Below, piece by piece: positions 48,249-56,904 of a stretch of 64,000 nucleotides of DNA. This DNA is from Caulobacter sp. 602-2. Its GTDB lineage: Bacteria > Pseudomonadota > Alphaproteobacteria > Caulobacterales > Caulobacteraceae. The position numbers and the translations under genes were made by a program. Numbering within the stretch: the stretch's first letter is position 1; every line of letters begins with the position of its first letter. The stretch lies in NCBI RefSeq assembly GCF_011043625.1, contig NZ_JAAKGT010000004.1, positions 310,001-374,000 of the forward strand, given 5' to 3'. Below the pieces are notes generated by a model that saw only the letters and a list, made by a program, of their open reading frames with translations, ran no database searches and was not told the DNA's origin.

Positions 48249-49301
48249 TTACTTGCCGAACAGCTTGTTCCAGCGCGGCTTCTCGCGGCCCTTCCAGGCT
48301 TCGCGGTGGTAGGCGTCGCTGGCGATCAGCGGAACCACGGTGGTGGCTTCGGCGAAGACCATCTGTTCGTAGGTGGTCGAGACCTTGCCCCACGAGGCGG
48401 CTTCCTTGAGGGTCGAGGACGAGCAGGCGCCGTCGCGCACGTCGGCCACCGTGATCTGGATGGCGTACTTGTGCATGTCGGCTTCGACGCCGAGGATCTC
48501 GGCGCAGACGACGGTGTCCTGGGCGAAGTTCTTCGGAACGCCGCCGCCGACCATGAACAGGCCGGTGGTGCCGGCGGCGATCTTGACGTCCGTCAGTTCA
48601 CGGAAGTCGGCCACGGCGTCGATCATCAGGTAGGGCGCCTTCTCGGCGATCTTTTCCTTCTGGTGCTTGACCAGGCCGAAGCCGGCCGAGCTGTCGACGA
48701 AGGCCGGGCAGAAGATCGGCACGCCTTCTTCGTAGGCGGTCTGGATCAGGCTGCCTTCCTTCTTGGCGTTGCCTTCCGACAGCCACTTGCCCATCTCCCA
48801 GATGAACTCGCGCGAGGAATAGCCGCGCGGCTCCAGGCGGTTGCAGATCTCGAGGATCGTGTGGTCGCAGGCCTGCAGCTCTTCTTCGTCGATGTAGGTG
48901 TCGTAGATGCGGTCGATGTAGTTGTCGCGCAGGACGTTGTCGTCCACCGGGCCGGCGGCCTGATAGTGCTTGAAGCCGAGGGCTTCGAAGAAGTCCATGT
49001 CGACGATGCTGGCGCCGGTGGCGACCACGGCGTCGATCATGCCGTTCTTCACCATGTCGCGGTACACGTGCATGCAGCCGCCGGCCGAGGTCGAACCGGC
49101 CAGGATCAGCCAGGTCGAGCAGCCCTTGTCGGCCAGGGCCATGTTGAAGATATCGGCGGCGCGGGCGGTGTCGCGCGAGCTGAACGACATCTTGCGCATG
49201 GAGTCGATGATCGGACGGGCGTCGTAGCTCGTGATGTCGACGTGCTCGACGACGTTCTGGAGCAGCTCGGCCTTCTGGTTGTTCGGAACGGGAGCGTTCA
49301 T
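48249..49301 (-). CDS. Deoxyhypusine-synthase-family protein (probable polyamine aminobutyltransferase)
   Basis: 350 residues from ATG 49301 (MNAPVPNNQKAELLQNVVEH). It has the DHS fold throughout, including AGSTSAGGCMHVYRDMVKNG and VGGGVPKNF. The catalytic lysine is in EAASWGKVS at K306, the counterpart of the Lys in human DHS that forms the aminobutyl-enzyme imine. Bacteria lack eIF5A, so such proteins are thought to transfer the aminobutyl group between polyamines (homospermidine- or spermidine-type products). The adjacent upstream decarboxylase gene supports a polyamine role. Strong terminator at its end. Confidence 0.85.
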   Translation of the reverse strand: MNAPVPNNQKAELLQNVVEHVDITSYDARPIIDSMRKMSFSSRDTARAADIFNMALADKGCSTWLILAGSTSAGGCMHVYRDMVKNGMIDAVVATGASIVDMDFFEALGFKHYQAAGPVDDNVLRDNYIDRIYDTYIDEEELQACDHTILEICNRLEPRGYSSREFIWEMGKWLSEGNAKKEGSLIQTAYEEGVPIFCPAFVDSSAGFGLVKHQKEKIAEKAPYLMIDAVADFRELTDVKIAAGTTGLFMVGGGVPKNFAQDTVVCAEILGVEADMHKYAIQITVADVRDGACSSSTLKEAASWGKVSTTYEQMVFAEATTVVPLIASDAYHREAWKGREKPRWNKLFGK

Positions 49302-49471
49302 CGCTTCGGTTTCCCTGACTTTGGACGCCCGTCGTTGGAACAAGGCCATCTGCCGGGACGGAGCGACCGGCAGGTGGAAAATGCGAACCGCACTCGACGT
49401 CGTCATAACGTCGAGCGCGGCGCGCGGTTTAACTCAGAAACTTCAAAGTGCTTAGTGACGATTTCGCGTCG

Positions 49472-49575
49472 TGCGTCCTTCGAGGCCCGCTGCGCGGGCG
49501 CCTCAGGATGAGGAAGTCAGTGCAAGGAGGTCCTCATCCTGAGGTGCGAGCCACCGGCGAGCCTCGAAGGACGCA
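49472..49575. repeat. 104-bp inverted repeat, 'TGCGTCCTTCGAGGC' family, copy 2
   Basis: Same length and arms as 32262-32365. Lies between the decarboxylase stop (49594) and the DHS-like gene start, within a 292-bp spacer that also holds a possible DHS promoter near 49380-49450. Confidence 0.9.
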
Positions 49576-49593
49576 CGGTGGTCGACACTCAAA

Positions 49594-50853
49594 TCAGCGA
49601 CGGCGCTTGCGCTTGCCGGCCGCGCCCTTGGGACGCGAGAAGCGCACGACCTTGCGTTCCTCGGCCTCGGTGCGGACCACCGGGATCGAACGCTTGGCCA
49701 GGCCGTACATCGAGGCCATCGGCGCGTCCTGCACCTCGACGGTGTCGGTCTCGCCAAAGCCGTTGAAGCGGGTCGACATCGCAACGCCATAGGCGCCCAG
49801 CATGCCGATCTCGATGTAGTCGCCTTCGTCCACGCTTTCCGGCAGCCAGAACGGGCCGGGCATGTGGTCGACGCTGTCGCAGGTGGGGCCGTAGAAGCGG
49901 AAGGGCTTGAGGCCCTCTTCCACCACTTCGCCGTTCTTGCGGTACAGCTTCACCGGGAAGGGCCACTTCATGTGCGCGGCGTCGAACAGCGAGCCGTACG
50001 ACCCGTCGTTCAGATAGAGCGCGTCGCCCTTCTTAAGCTCGACCTTGACCAGCAGCGACGAGGCCTCGGCGCACAGGGCGCGGCCCGGCTCGCACCACAG
50101 CTCGGTGGTCTCGTGGACCATCATCTCGGCGAAGCCGCGGTCGATGGCCGCCAGGTATTCCGACAGATCCGGCGGGACCATGCCCGGATAGATCGACGGG
50201 AAACCGCCGCCCACGTCGACGACGTCGGCCAGCACGCCGGCGCGAACCAGCGCCCGCGAGGCCTGGGCCATCGCCGCCTGGTAGGCGGTGGGGCGCATGC
50301 ACTGGCTGCCGACGTGGAAGCTCACGCCCATCAGGTCCTGCGTCGAGCGGCGCGCCGCCAGCAGCAGGGCCGGGGCGTTGTGCAGATCGACGCCGAACTT
50401 GCCCGACAGCGAATAGGCCGCGCCTTCGGCCTGCACGCCCATGCGGACGATCAGGTTCAGGTCCTTGGCCTGGCCGGTGCTGTCGATGATCTTGGCCAGC
50501 TCCTCGTGCGTGTCGAACGAGAAGGTGCGCACGCCGTGGTCGAAATAGGCGGCCGAAATGGCGCGCCGGCTCTTGACCGGGTGCATGAAGGCCATGCGCG
50601 AGCCGGGAGCGTGCTCGGCCACGAGCTCGATCTCGGCCACGGACGCGACGTCGAACGACCGCACGCCGGCGCTGGCCAGCTCGCGGATCACCCACGGGGA
50701 AGGATTGGCCTTCACCGCGTAGAAAACGTCGCCTTTGAATTCAGACTGGAACCAGCGCGCCGCTACCGACACCGCGTCCGGTCGCACGAGTGCGACAGGA
50801 CGTTCCGGTGACCGCTCACGGACCAGGTCCAGGGGCGTGTGGTACGTGGACAA
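49594..50853 (-). CDS. PLP-dependent ornithine/diaminobutyrate-type decarboxylase (alanine-racemase fold)
   Basis: A 419-residue group IV decarboxylase of the eukaryotic-type ornithine decarboxylase family. The PLP lysine lies in FYAVKANPSPWVIRELA (about K48). HVGSQC, DVGGGFP and the phosphate-binding ELWCEPGRALCAEA are present, and the catalytic C-terminal cysteine is in GPTCDSVDHM. Most likely makes putrescine from ornithine, though lysine specificity is possible. The C-terminus is very basic (KGAAGKRKRRR). Upstream of and co-directional with the DHS-like gene, it would supply that enzyme's substrate. Confidence 0.9.
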   Translation of the reverse strand: MSTYHTPLDLVRERSPERPVALVRPDAVSVAARWFQSEFKGDVFYAVKANPSPWVIRELASAGVRSFDVASVAEIELVAEHAPGSRMAFMHPVKSRRAISAAYFDHGVRTFSFDTHEELAKIIDSTGQAKDLNLIVRMGVQAEGAAYSLSGKFGVDLHNAPALLLAARRSTQDLMGVSFHVGSQCMRPTAYQAAMAQASRALVRAGVLADVVDVGGGFPSIYPGMVPPDLSEYLAAIDRGFAEMMVHETTELWCEPGRALCAEASSLLVKVELKKGDALYLNDGSYGSLFDAAHMKWPFPVKLYRKNGEVVEEGLKPFRFYGPTCDSVDHMPGPFWLPESVDEGDYIEIGMLGAYGVAMSTRFNGFGETDTVEVQDAPMASMYGLAKRSIPVVRTEAEERKVVRFSRPKGAAGKRKRRR

Positions 50854-51006
50854 TGCACGTAACCCCCTGTTGGAAGTTAAACCCAGGCCGGCGTTAGCAG
50901 CGCTTTAGAGGACTTCGGGTCCGCCGGAGCCGTGCGAAATAGGGGCGATTTCCGGGGATGTAAAGTCCCTTTTGAACGAGACCGCCGAGACGAATTGATC
51001 CACCGG

Positions 51007-51024
51007 GCGTCACAAATCCGTTGC
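51007..51024 (+). promoter_or_regulatory. Candidate Pho box upstream of phnC
   Basis: GCGTCAC-AAAT-CCGTTGC shows two degenerate CTGTCAT-like repeats with the 4-bp A/T spacer and 11-bp period of PhoB sites, 68 bp before the phnC ATG. The second repeat is weak. Confidence 0.35.
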
Positions 51025-51054
51025 GTGCACGCAGCAAAGCAGGGAACGGATTTG
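51013..51054 (+). promoter_or_regulatory. Ten-bp inverted repeat in the phnC leader
   Basis: CAAATCCGTT (51013-51022) and AACGGATTTG (51045-51054) are fully complementary, enclosing the palindrome GCGTGCACGC. It could form a leader hairpin about 40 nt before phnC and overlaps the candidate Pho box. The rest of 50854-51091 shows no gene. Confidence 0.5.
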
Positions 51055-51091
51055 CCCGCGCTGGAAACCACGTTAAGGATTCGTCCCGACC

Positions 51092-51904
51092 ATGACGTCG
51101 GACCCTGTTCTCTCGATCCGCGCCGTATCCAAGACCTTCGGGTCGCGGAAGGCCCTCAACGCCGTTTCGCTCGACGTGGCGCGGGGCGAGATGATTGCGC
51201 TCATCGGTCCTTCGGGCTCGGGCAAGTCGACCCTGCTGCGCTCGATCGACGGCCTGCAGACCATCGACCCTCCAAGTGAAGAAAATGGGGGCGAGGGCGT
51301 GATCACCGCCTTCGGCGGTCCCGTCCAGGCCAAGGGCCGCGTTTCGGACCAGGTGCGCAAGGCGCGCATCCGCATCGGCTTCATCGCCCAGCAGTTCAAC
51401 CTCGTCGGCCGGCTGTCGTTGTTCAGCAACGTGGCGCTGGGATCGCTGGGCCGCATCCCGCTGGTGCGCGGCCTGTTCGGCGCCTGGCCCAGAGAGACCC
51501 GCGAGGCGGCCATGGCGGCCCTGCACCGCGTGGGCATCTCTGACTATGCGGGCCAGCGCGCCAACACACTTTCGGGCGGCCAGCAGCAGCGCGGCGCCAT
51601 CGCCCGCGCCCTCGTCCAGAGGGCCAAGATCATCCTCGCCGACGAACCGGTCGCCTCGCTCGACCCCGTGTCGGCGCGCAAGGTCATGGAGATCCTCCGC
51701 GACCTGAACGCCAGCGACGGCCTGACCGTCATCGTCACCCTGCACCAGGTGGACTACGCCCTGCGCTACTGCGACCGGGTCGTGGCCCTGAAGGCGGGGC
51801 AGAAGGTCTATGACGGCCCGGCCGACGCGCTGGACCGTGACAAGCTCATCGAAATCTACGGCCCGGAATTCGAGGACGTGTTCTGGGAAGGAGCCCCGCA
51901 ATGA
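51092..51904 (+). CDS. phnC: Phosphonate/phosphite-type ABC transporter ATPase PhnC
   Basis: 270-residue ABC ATPase: Walker A GPSGSGKSTLL (about 39-49), Q-loop FIAQQFNLV, signature LSGGQQQRGAIARAL, Walker B IILADEPVASLDP, H-loop TLHQVDYA. Segments such as RIGFIAQQFNLVGRLSLFSN are characteristic of PhnC. It powers uptake of phosphonates, phosphite or phosphate with PhnD and PhnE. Overlaps phnD by ATGA. Confidence 0.94.
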   Translation: MTSDPVLSIRAVSKTFGSRKALNAVSLDVARGEMIALIGPSGSGKSTLLRSIDGLQTIDPPSEENGGEGVITAFGGPVQAKGRVSDQVRKARIRIGFIAQQFNLVGRLSLFSNVALGSLGRIPLVRGLFGAWPRETREAAMAALHRVGISDYAGQRANTLSGGQQQRGAIARALVQRAKIILADEPVASLDPVSARKVMEILRDLNASDGLTVIVTLHQVDYALRYCDRVVALKAGQKVYDGPADALDRDKLIEIYGPEFEDVFWEGAPQ

Positions 51905-52908
51905 TCCGCCGCAGCCTGATCGCCGGCCTGATGCTGTCCGGCCTGGCCCTCGCCGCCTGCTCGGGCCCGTCCGAGGCGCCCGCAGCCAAGGACACGGTCA
52001 GCTTCTCGATCCTGTCGACCGAGTCCGCCCAGAACATGGAGAGCTACTGGAAGCCCATCCTGGAGGACATGGAAAAGCAGACCGGCCTCAAGGTGAAGCC
52101 GTTCTTCTCGACCAACTATTCCTCGCTGATCGTGGCCATGGGCGCCAAGCAGACCGACCTGGGCTGGTTCTCCAACCAGTCGGGCCTGGAGGCCGTGCGC
52201 CGCTCGAACGGCGAGGTCTTCGCCCGCACCTTCGACCCCTCGGGCGTTGATGGCTACAAGTCGGTGATCATCGTCCCCAAGGACAGCAAGCTGACCCTCG
52301 AGCAGCTTCTGAAGTGCGACAAGTCGCTGAACTTCGGCATCGGCGACAAGAAATCGACCTCGGGCACCCTGGCGCCGATGACCTATGTGTTCATCCCGGC
52401 CGGCAAGAAGCCCGAGACCTGCTTCAAGCAGGTGCTGACCGGCAACCACCAGAGCAACCTGTTCGCCGTGGCCAACGGCAAGCTGGACGCGGCCACCAAC
52501 AATTCCACCAGCCTGCGCCTGAACGCCGAGCGCAAGGACGGCCAGTCCGAGAAGGTCAAGGTGATCTGGGAGTCGCCGACCCTGCCGGAAGACCCGATCA
52601 TCTGGCGCAAGGACCTCGACCCGGTCGTGAAGGAAAAGCTGCGCCAGTTCTTCCTGACCTACGCCCAGGGCGACACGCCCGAGGCCGCCAAGCAGCGCGA
52701 GAACCTCAAGCGCCTGTCGATCGGGGGCTTCAAGCCGGCCGACGATTCCCATCTGCTGACCGTGCGCGAGATGGAGGCGCTGGAGAACTTCGGCCTGGCC
52801 AAGGAAGGCGGCGACGCGGCCAAGATCGCCGACGCCCAGAAGAAGCTGGACGGCATCCGCGCCGAACGCCTGGCCGCCGAGGCCAAGGCCGGCCTGCCCG
52901 CCAACTGA
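51901..52908 (+). CDS. phnD: Phosphonate/phosphate-binding lipoprotein PhnD
   Basis: 335-residue substrate-binding protein with lipobox MIRRSLIAGLMLSGLALAAC, so probably anchored to the inner membrane. The PhnD-like fold shows in FSILSTESAQNMESYWKPIL, QTDLGWFSNQSGLEAV and KSTSGTLAPMTYVFIPA, the last containing Ser/Thr residues that usually bind the oxyanion. No C-P lyase genes are in the window, so the ligand may be phosphite, phosphate or a phosphonate processed elsewhere. Start overlaps the phnC stop. Confidence 0.93.
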   Translation: MIRRSLIAGLMLSGLALAACSGPSEAPAAKDTVSFSILSTESAQNMESYWKPILEDMEKQTGLKVKPFFSTNYSSLIVAMGAKQTDLGWFSNQSGLEAVRRSNGEVFARTFDPSGVDGYKSVIIVPKDSKLTLEQLLKCDKSLNFGIGDKKSTSGTLAPMTYVFIPAGKKPETCFKQVLTGNHQSNLFAVANGKLDAATNNSTSLRLNAERKDGQSEKVKVIWESPTLPEDPIIWRKDLDPVVKEKLRQFFLTYAQGDTPEAAKQRENLKRLSIGGFKPADDSHLLTVREMEALENFGLAKEGGDAAKIADAQKKLDGIRAERLAAEAKAGLPAN

Positions 52909-52910
52909 CG

Positions 52911-53729
52911 ATGAGCGACGCTCCGATCCCGGCCCCGCCGAAGCGTTCGACCTCGGCGCTCGCCTTCGACGTCCTGTTGTGGGGCGGCGTGGCGCTGCTG
53001 CTGATCATCAGCTTCAAGCCGGCCGAGATCGACAAGTTCCCCGAGCTGTTCGCCGGTTCGGAGCGCATGCGCGAGTTCGCGCGCGGCTTCTTCTCGGCCT
53101 TCACCGATCTGGACGCCTTCCTGGCGATGGACTGGTCGCTGTTCGTCGCCAAGATGTGGGAGACGATCCAGATGGCGTTGTGGGGCACGGCGCTGGCCGT
53201 GCTCGTCGCCGTGCCGCTGGGCATTCTCGGCGCCCGCAACATCACGCCCTGGTGGATCCAGCAGCCGGTGCGCCGCCTGCTCGACCTGATCCGCTCGATC
53301 CCCGACCTGGTGGTGGCGCTGATCTTCATCACCGCCGTGGGCCTGGGGCCGTTCGCCGGCGTCATGGCGATCATGTTCAACACCGGCGGCGTGCTGGCCA
53401 AGCTGTTCGCCGAGGCCGTGGAGTCGATCGACAAGGGGCCGGTCGAGGGCGTGCGCGCCACCGGCGCGGTCAAGCTGCAGGAGATCGTCTGGGGCGTGAT
53501 CCCGCAGGTGGCCCCGCTGTGGACCAGCTACGCTCTCTATCGCTTCGAAAGCAGCGCCCGCTCGGCCACCGTGCTGGGCCTGATCGGGGCCGGCGGCATC
53601 GGCCAGATCCTCATCGACTCGATCAACGCCTTCCAGTTCGACCAGACCGGCTGCATCGTCCTGGTCATCGTGGTGGCGGTGTCGATGATCGACCTGCTGT
53701 CGCAGGCGATCCGTTCGCGCCTGCTGTAG
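52911..53729 (+). CDS. phnE: Phosphonate/phosphate ABC transporter permease PhnE
   Basis: 272-residue membrane permease from ATG 52911, two nt after the phnD stop. About six helices; the MetI-type coupling loop is visible in EGVRATGAVKLQEIVWGVIPQ. TWETIQMALWGTALAVLVAVPLG-like periodicity and RSIPDLVVALIFITAVG fit PhnE. Completes phnCDE. Confidence 0.94.
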   Translation: MSDAPIPAPPKRSTSALAFDVLLWGGVALLLIISFKPAEIDKFPELFAGSERMREFARGFFSAFTDLDAFLAMDWSLFVAKMWETIQMALWGTALAVLVAVPLGILGARNITPWWIQQPVRRLLDLIRSIPDLVVALIFITAVGLGPFAGVMAIMFNTGGVLAKLFAEAVESIDKGPVEGVRATGAVKLQEIVWGVIPQVAPLWTSYALYRFESSARSATVLGLIGAGGIGQILIDSINAFQFDQTGCIVLVIVVAVSMIDLLSQAIRSRLL

Positions 53730-53779
53730 GCGTCGCGCGCCGCTTCGCCTTTGAAATTTCCAGCGACGGTTTTGTGTCA

Positions 53780-53817
53780 CCCGCCAAGCCCGCGCGCCGT
53801 CCGGCGGCTTTGGCGGG
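53780..53817 (+). terminator. Stem-loop after phnE
   Basis: CCCGCCAAGCC pairs with GGCTTTGGCGGG with one bulge, ~50 nt beyond the phnE stop. The remainder of the 414-bp gap 53730-54143 holds a second stem (CTCGCG/CGCGAG near 53840-53862) and an AT-rich promoter-like stretch at 53960-54075 for the TonB receptor. No gene is supported there. Confidence 0.5.
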
Positions 53818-54080
53818 GACGGAGCGCTCGCGCCCATCTCGCGGCGAAGATTTCGCGAGCATGACTGCCCGTGTCCTCAAGTATATCGCCGCGCCATCCG
53901 GGGCTTTTAAGTCGGCGAATCCGCCATGGGCGGCGGGCGAAGGTCTCTAGGGCGAACCGGCGGTTTCAGATCTAGTATCGTCCGTCAAAAACGAACGTTG
54001 TTATCTACAATTTATGCATGAGTGCGGCGGCCTGTATCGGCTGTGGCGCAAATTTATCACGTCTTGAAACATACATATTG

Positions 54081-54098
54081 GTGTCGCCGAAGCGTCAT
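54081..54098 (+). promoter_or_regulatory. Candidate Pho box upstream of the TonB receptor
   Basis: GTGTCGC-CGAA-GCGTCAT: two CTGTCAT-like repeats with exact 11-bp period, 46 bp before the receptor ATG. Confidence 0.45.
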
Positions 54099-54143
54099 CG
54101 CTGGCGTTTTATCCCCCGCCCCACCAAGAAGGGGTACACATTC

Positions 54144-56564
54144 ATGCGTAAGTATTTCGAAGGCGCGGCCATCGCCGTCCTCATGCTCGCCACGGCGCAA
54201 GTTGCGTACGCCGCCGATGTCGCGCCCGCCGCGCCTGCCGATGACGCCACCGCGCTGGACAACGTCGTCGTCACCGCCACCAAGCGCGAAACCAACCTCC
54301 AGAACACGCCGATCGCCATCTCGGTGCTGAGCGCCACGGCCATGGCCGACCGCCACGCCGAAAGCCTGATCAGCCTGCAGGACGGCGCCATCCCGTCGCT
54401 GCGCGTCGCCACCTTCGAGGCCCGCCAGTCGGCCCTGACCATCGGCATCCGCGGCATCGTGCCGTTCGACGCCAACCAGACCGCCCGCGACCAGGGCGTC
54501 GGCGTCTATATCGACGGCGTCTATCTGGGCCGCCAGCAGGGCCTGAACGCCGCCCTGCTTGACCTGGAGCGCATCGAGGTGCTGCGCGGCCCGCAAGGCA
54601 CGCTGTTCGGCCGCAACACCGAGGGCGGCGCGCTCAGCATCGTCACCAAGGCCCCGACGGGCGAGTTCGGCGGCCGCGTCGTCGCCGGCTTCGGCAACTA
54701 CGGCTCCTACACCGGTGAACTGCACCAGGACTTCCAGGAGTTCGCCAACCTGTCGGTGAAGGTCGACGCGCTGCTCCAGCACCAAGACCCGACCACCAAG
54801 AACCCGCTGGAAGGCCAGGCCGGCTGGAACCAGTACGACCGCAAGGGCGGCCGCATCAGCGGTCTGTACCGCCCGAACGACAAGTTCAGCGCCCTGGTCG
54901 CCTTCGACTACGCCAAGGACGAGAACACGCCGTTCTTCAGCCAGCTGGTCAGCTACAACCCCTACGGCAAGCGCGTCCGCACCCAGGCCGAGATGCTGGC
55001 CGCCGCCAGCGCTCCGGCCGGCACGATCAACCCGCTGTCGCCGCTGGTGAAGGTCCGCACCGACCGCCAGTCGGTCTCGGACATCGGCACGATCCAGCAG
55101 CCCAGCGTAGACGAGACGGGCGGCCTGATGGCCAACCTGAAGTACCGCTTCGCGCCGAACCTCGAACTGCGCTCGATCACCGCCGCCCGCGCCGTCGCCA
55201 CCAACCAGTGGGACAACTCGGGCATCGAGTCGCGCAACGTCTTCGCGCCGAACGCCAACTTCGGCCGCTACAGCCTGTCGGACCTTTATCAGCGCCAGTT
55301 CAGCCAGGAGTTCCAGCTGGTCGGCGACTTCGGTGACAACTTCACCTATGTCGGCGGTCTCTACTACTTCAAGGAACACGTGAAGGAATCGGCCGCCACG
55401 CCGTTCACCAACCAGTGGAACGCCGACGGCACCGCCTACACGATCCGCTCGGCCTACGGCACCTCGAAGGCCGCGGCGGGCACCGCCGGCTGGCAGCGCG
55501 GCACGCGCTTCATCACCCGCGCTTCGGAAGCCGACGCCGAGAGCTACGCGGTCTACGGCCAGGGCACCTACACCCCGCCGTCGATGGACGCCCTGCACCT
55601 GACGCTCGGCGGCCGCTACACCAAGGACACCCGCGACGGCACGCTCTACATCGTCAACGGCAAGGCCACGAACTTCAAGTTCGACTACGACAAGGGTCGC
55701 TTCGACCCGATGATCAACGTCGCCTACGACGCCGCCGAGAACATCAACCTCTACGCCAAGTTCTCGACCGGCTACCGCGCCGGCGGCGCCAACGCCCGTT
55801 CGTCGAACTTCCAGGCCTTCGATCCGGAAACGGTGAAGTCGTATGAAGTCGGCGCCAAGATGGACCTGCTGGACAACCGTCTGCGCGTGAACCTGGCCGC
55901 CTACGCCATGGACCGCAAGGACACCCAGATCGACTTCGACAACGTCGACACCACCCCCGGCAGCCCGACCCAGGGCGCGCACACCGAGGAAACCCGCAAT
56001 GCGCCGGGCACCTCGAAGATCCGCGGCTTCGAGGCCGACATCACGGCCAAGCTGACCGACGACATCCTGGTCGGCTTCTCGTACGCCTACACCGACGTGA
56101 AGGTGCCGGACGCGCCGTTCCCCTTCACCGGCAACTCGGTGGTTCCGCAGGGCACGCCGTTCCCGGTCAACGTGGTCTACACGCCGCCGAACGCCGCCTC
56201 GGCCTATATCGACTACAAGAAGCCGGTCGGTTCGATGACCTTCCGCGCCCACCTGGACGCCAACTACGCCGACGCCCAGTACTCGTTCCAGACCGAGTTC
56301 GCCGACACCTCGGCGACCGCTTCGCGGACCGAATACGTGGCGGTGAAGACCGACAGCAGCTTCATCGTCAACGGCAACCTGACCCTGGCCGACATCAGCA
56401 TGGCTGACGGCGCCGCCTCGGCCAGCCTGTCGCTGTGGTCGCGCAACCTGCTCAACGAAGAGCACATCTACCGCATCTCGGCCGCCAACCGCGGTACGAT
56501 CGGCGACTACGCCAACTTCAACCCGCCCCGCACCTACGGGCTGGAACTGCGCGTGAAGTACTAG
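54144..56564 (+). CDS. TonB-dependent receptor in the phosphate-uptake block
   Basis: 806 residues from ATG 54144 (MRKYFEGAAIAVLMLATAQV..AYA signal), with AAGAAGGGG upstream. TonB box/plug begins DNVVVTATKRETNLQNTPIA; plug motifs DGVYLGRQQGLNAALLDLERIEVL and RGPQGTLFGRNTEGGALSIV are textbook. The barrel ends TYGLELRVKY. Placed between phnCDE and an OprO/P porin and preceded by a candidate Pho box, it may import phosphorus-containing organics, a role proposed for some Caulobacter receptors. The ligand is otherwise unknown. Confidence 0.92.
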   Translation: MRKYFEGAAIAVLMLATAQVAYAADVAPAAPADDATALDNVVVTATKRETNLQNTPIAISVLSATAMADRHAESLISLQDGAIPSLRVATFEARQSALTIGIRGIVPFDANQTARDQGVGVYIDGVYLGRQQGLNAALLDLERIEVLRGPQGTLFGRNTEGGALSIVTKAPTGEFGGRVVAGFGNYGSYTGELHQDFQEFANLSVKVDALLQHQDPTTKNPLEGQAGWNQYDRKGGRISGLYRPNDKFSALVAFDYAKDENTPFFSQLVSYNPYGKRVRTQAEMLAAASAPAGTINPLSPLVKVRTDRQSVSDIGTIQQPSVDETGGLMANLKYRFAPNLELRSITAARAVATNQWDNSGIESRNVFAPNANFGRYSLSDLYQRQFSQEFQLVGDFGDNFTYVGGLYYFKEHVKESAATPFTNQWNADGTAYTIRSAYGTSKAAAGTAGWQRGTRFITRASEADAESYAVYGQGTYTPPSMDALHLTLGGRYTKDTRDGTLYIVNGKATNFKFDYDKGRFDPMINVAYDAAENINLYAKFSTGYRAGGANARSSNFQAFDPETVKSYEVGAKMDLLDNRLRVNLAAYAMDRKDTQIDFDNVDTTPGSPTQGAHTEETRNAPGTSKIRGFEADITAKLTDDILVGFSYAYTDVKVPDAPFPFTGNSVVPQGTPFPVNVVYTPPNAASAYIDYKKPVGSMTFRAHLDANYADAQYSFQTEFADTSATASRTEYVAVKTDSSFIVNGNLTLADISMADGAASASLSLWSRNLLNEEHIYRISAANRGTIGDYANFNPPRTYGLELRVKY

Positions 56565-56575
56565 GACCGGATGGT

Positions 56576-56600
56576 CCGCCCCCGGGTCTTCCGGGGGCGG
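56576..56600 (+). terminator. First stem-loop after the TonB receptor
   Basis: CCGCCCCCGG, loop GTCTT, CCGGGGGCGG. Perfect 10-bp stem 12 nt past the stop, without a U-run. Confidence 0.6.
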
Positions 56601-56624
56601 AACGCAAGGTTTCGAGACAAGGCG

Positions 56625-56660
56625 AGGGCGGCCCGGCGACGGGCCGCCCTTCTGCTTTTC
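56625..56660 (+). terminator. Second stem-loop with U-tract after the TonB receptor
   Basis: AGGGCGGCCC, loop GGCGAC, GGGCCGCCCT, then TCTGCTTTT. Tandem with the preceding stem, giving firm separation from the porin gene. The rest of 56661-56904 contains the porin promoter region only. Confidence 0.8.
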
Positions 56661-56775
56661 CGGCGCCCGGCCAGAGCCTCCAGGAGGGACCGGTCCGTCT
56701 GTGAGCGGAGGTTTCGCCGCGCCGCCGGCGCCCCGTTCGCGTTGGCGATATCACAGTTCATCGAACAAAAATCAG

Positions 56776-56793
56776 TTGTCGCCGACTTGTCTT
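56776..56793 (+). promoter_or_regulatory. Candidate Pho box upstream of the porin gene
   Basis: TTGTCGC-CGAC-TTGTCTT: both halves carry TTGTC, with exact 11-bp period, 111 bp before the porin ATG. The best-looking of the four candidate PhoB sites. Confidence 0.55.
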
Positions 56794-56904
56794 AAATCGG
56801 TGTCCGAACCGTCACGAGCCCCCGTTAAAGCCCCAGAACGTCGTTATCCCGCCCGCGAGGGGCTCGGGAAAACAGGCGCAAAACCTAGAGGGGGGTGTCT
56901 CGTA

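Noticed and set aside
56800..56822. A second Pho box (GTGTCCGAACCGTCAC) before the porin
   Set aside because: The repeats are spaced by 9 and not 11 bp, so a PhoB dimer would not fit.
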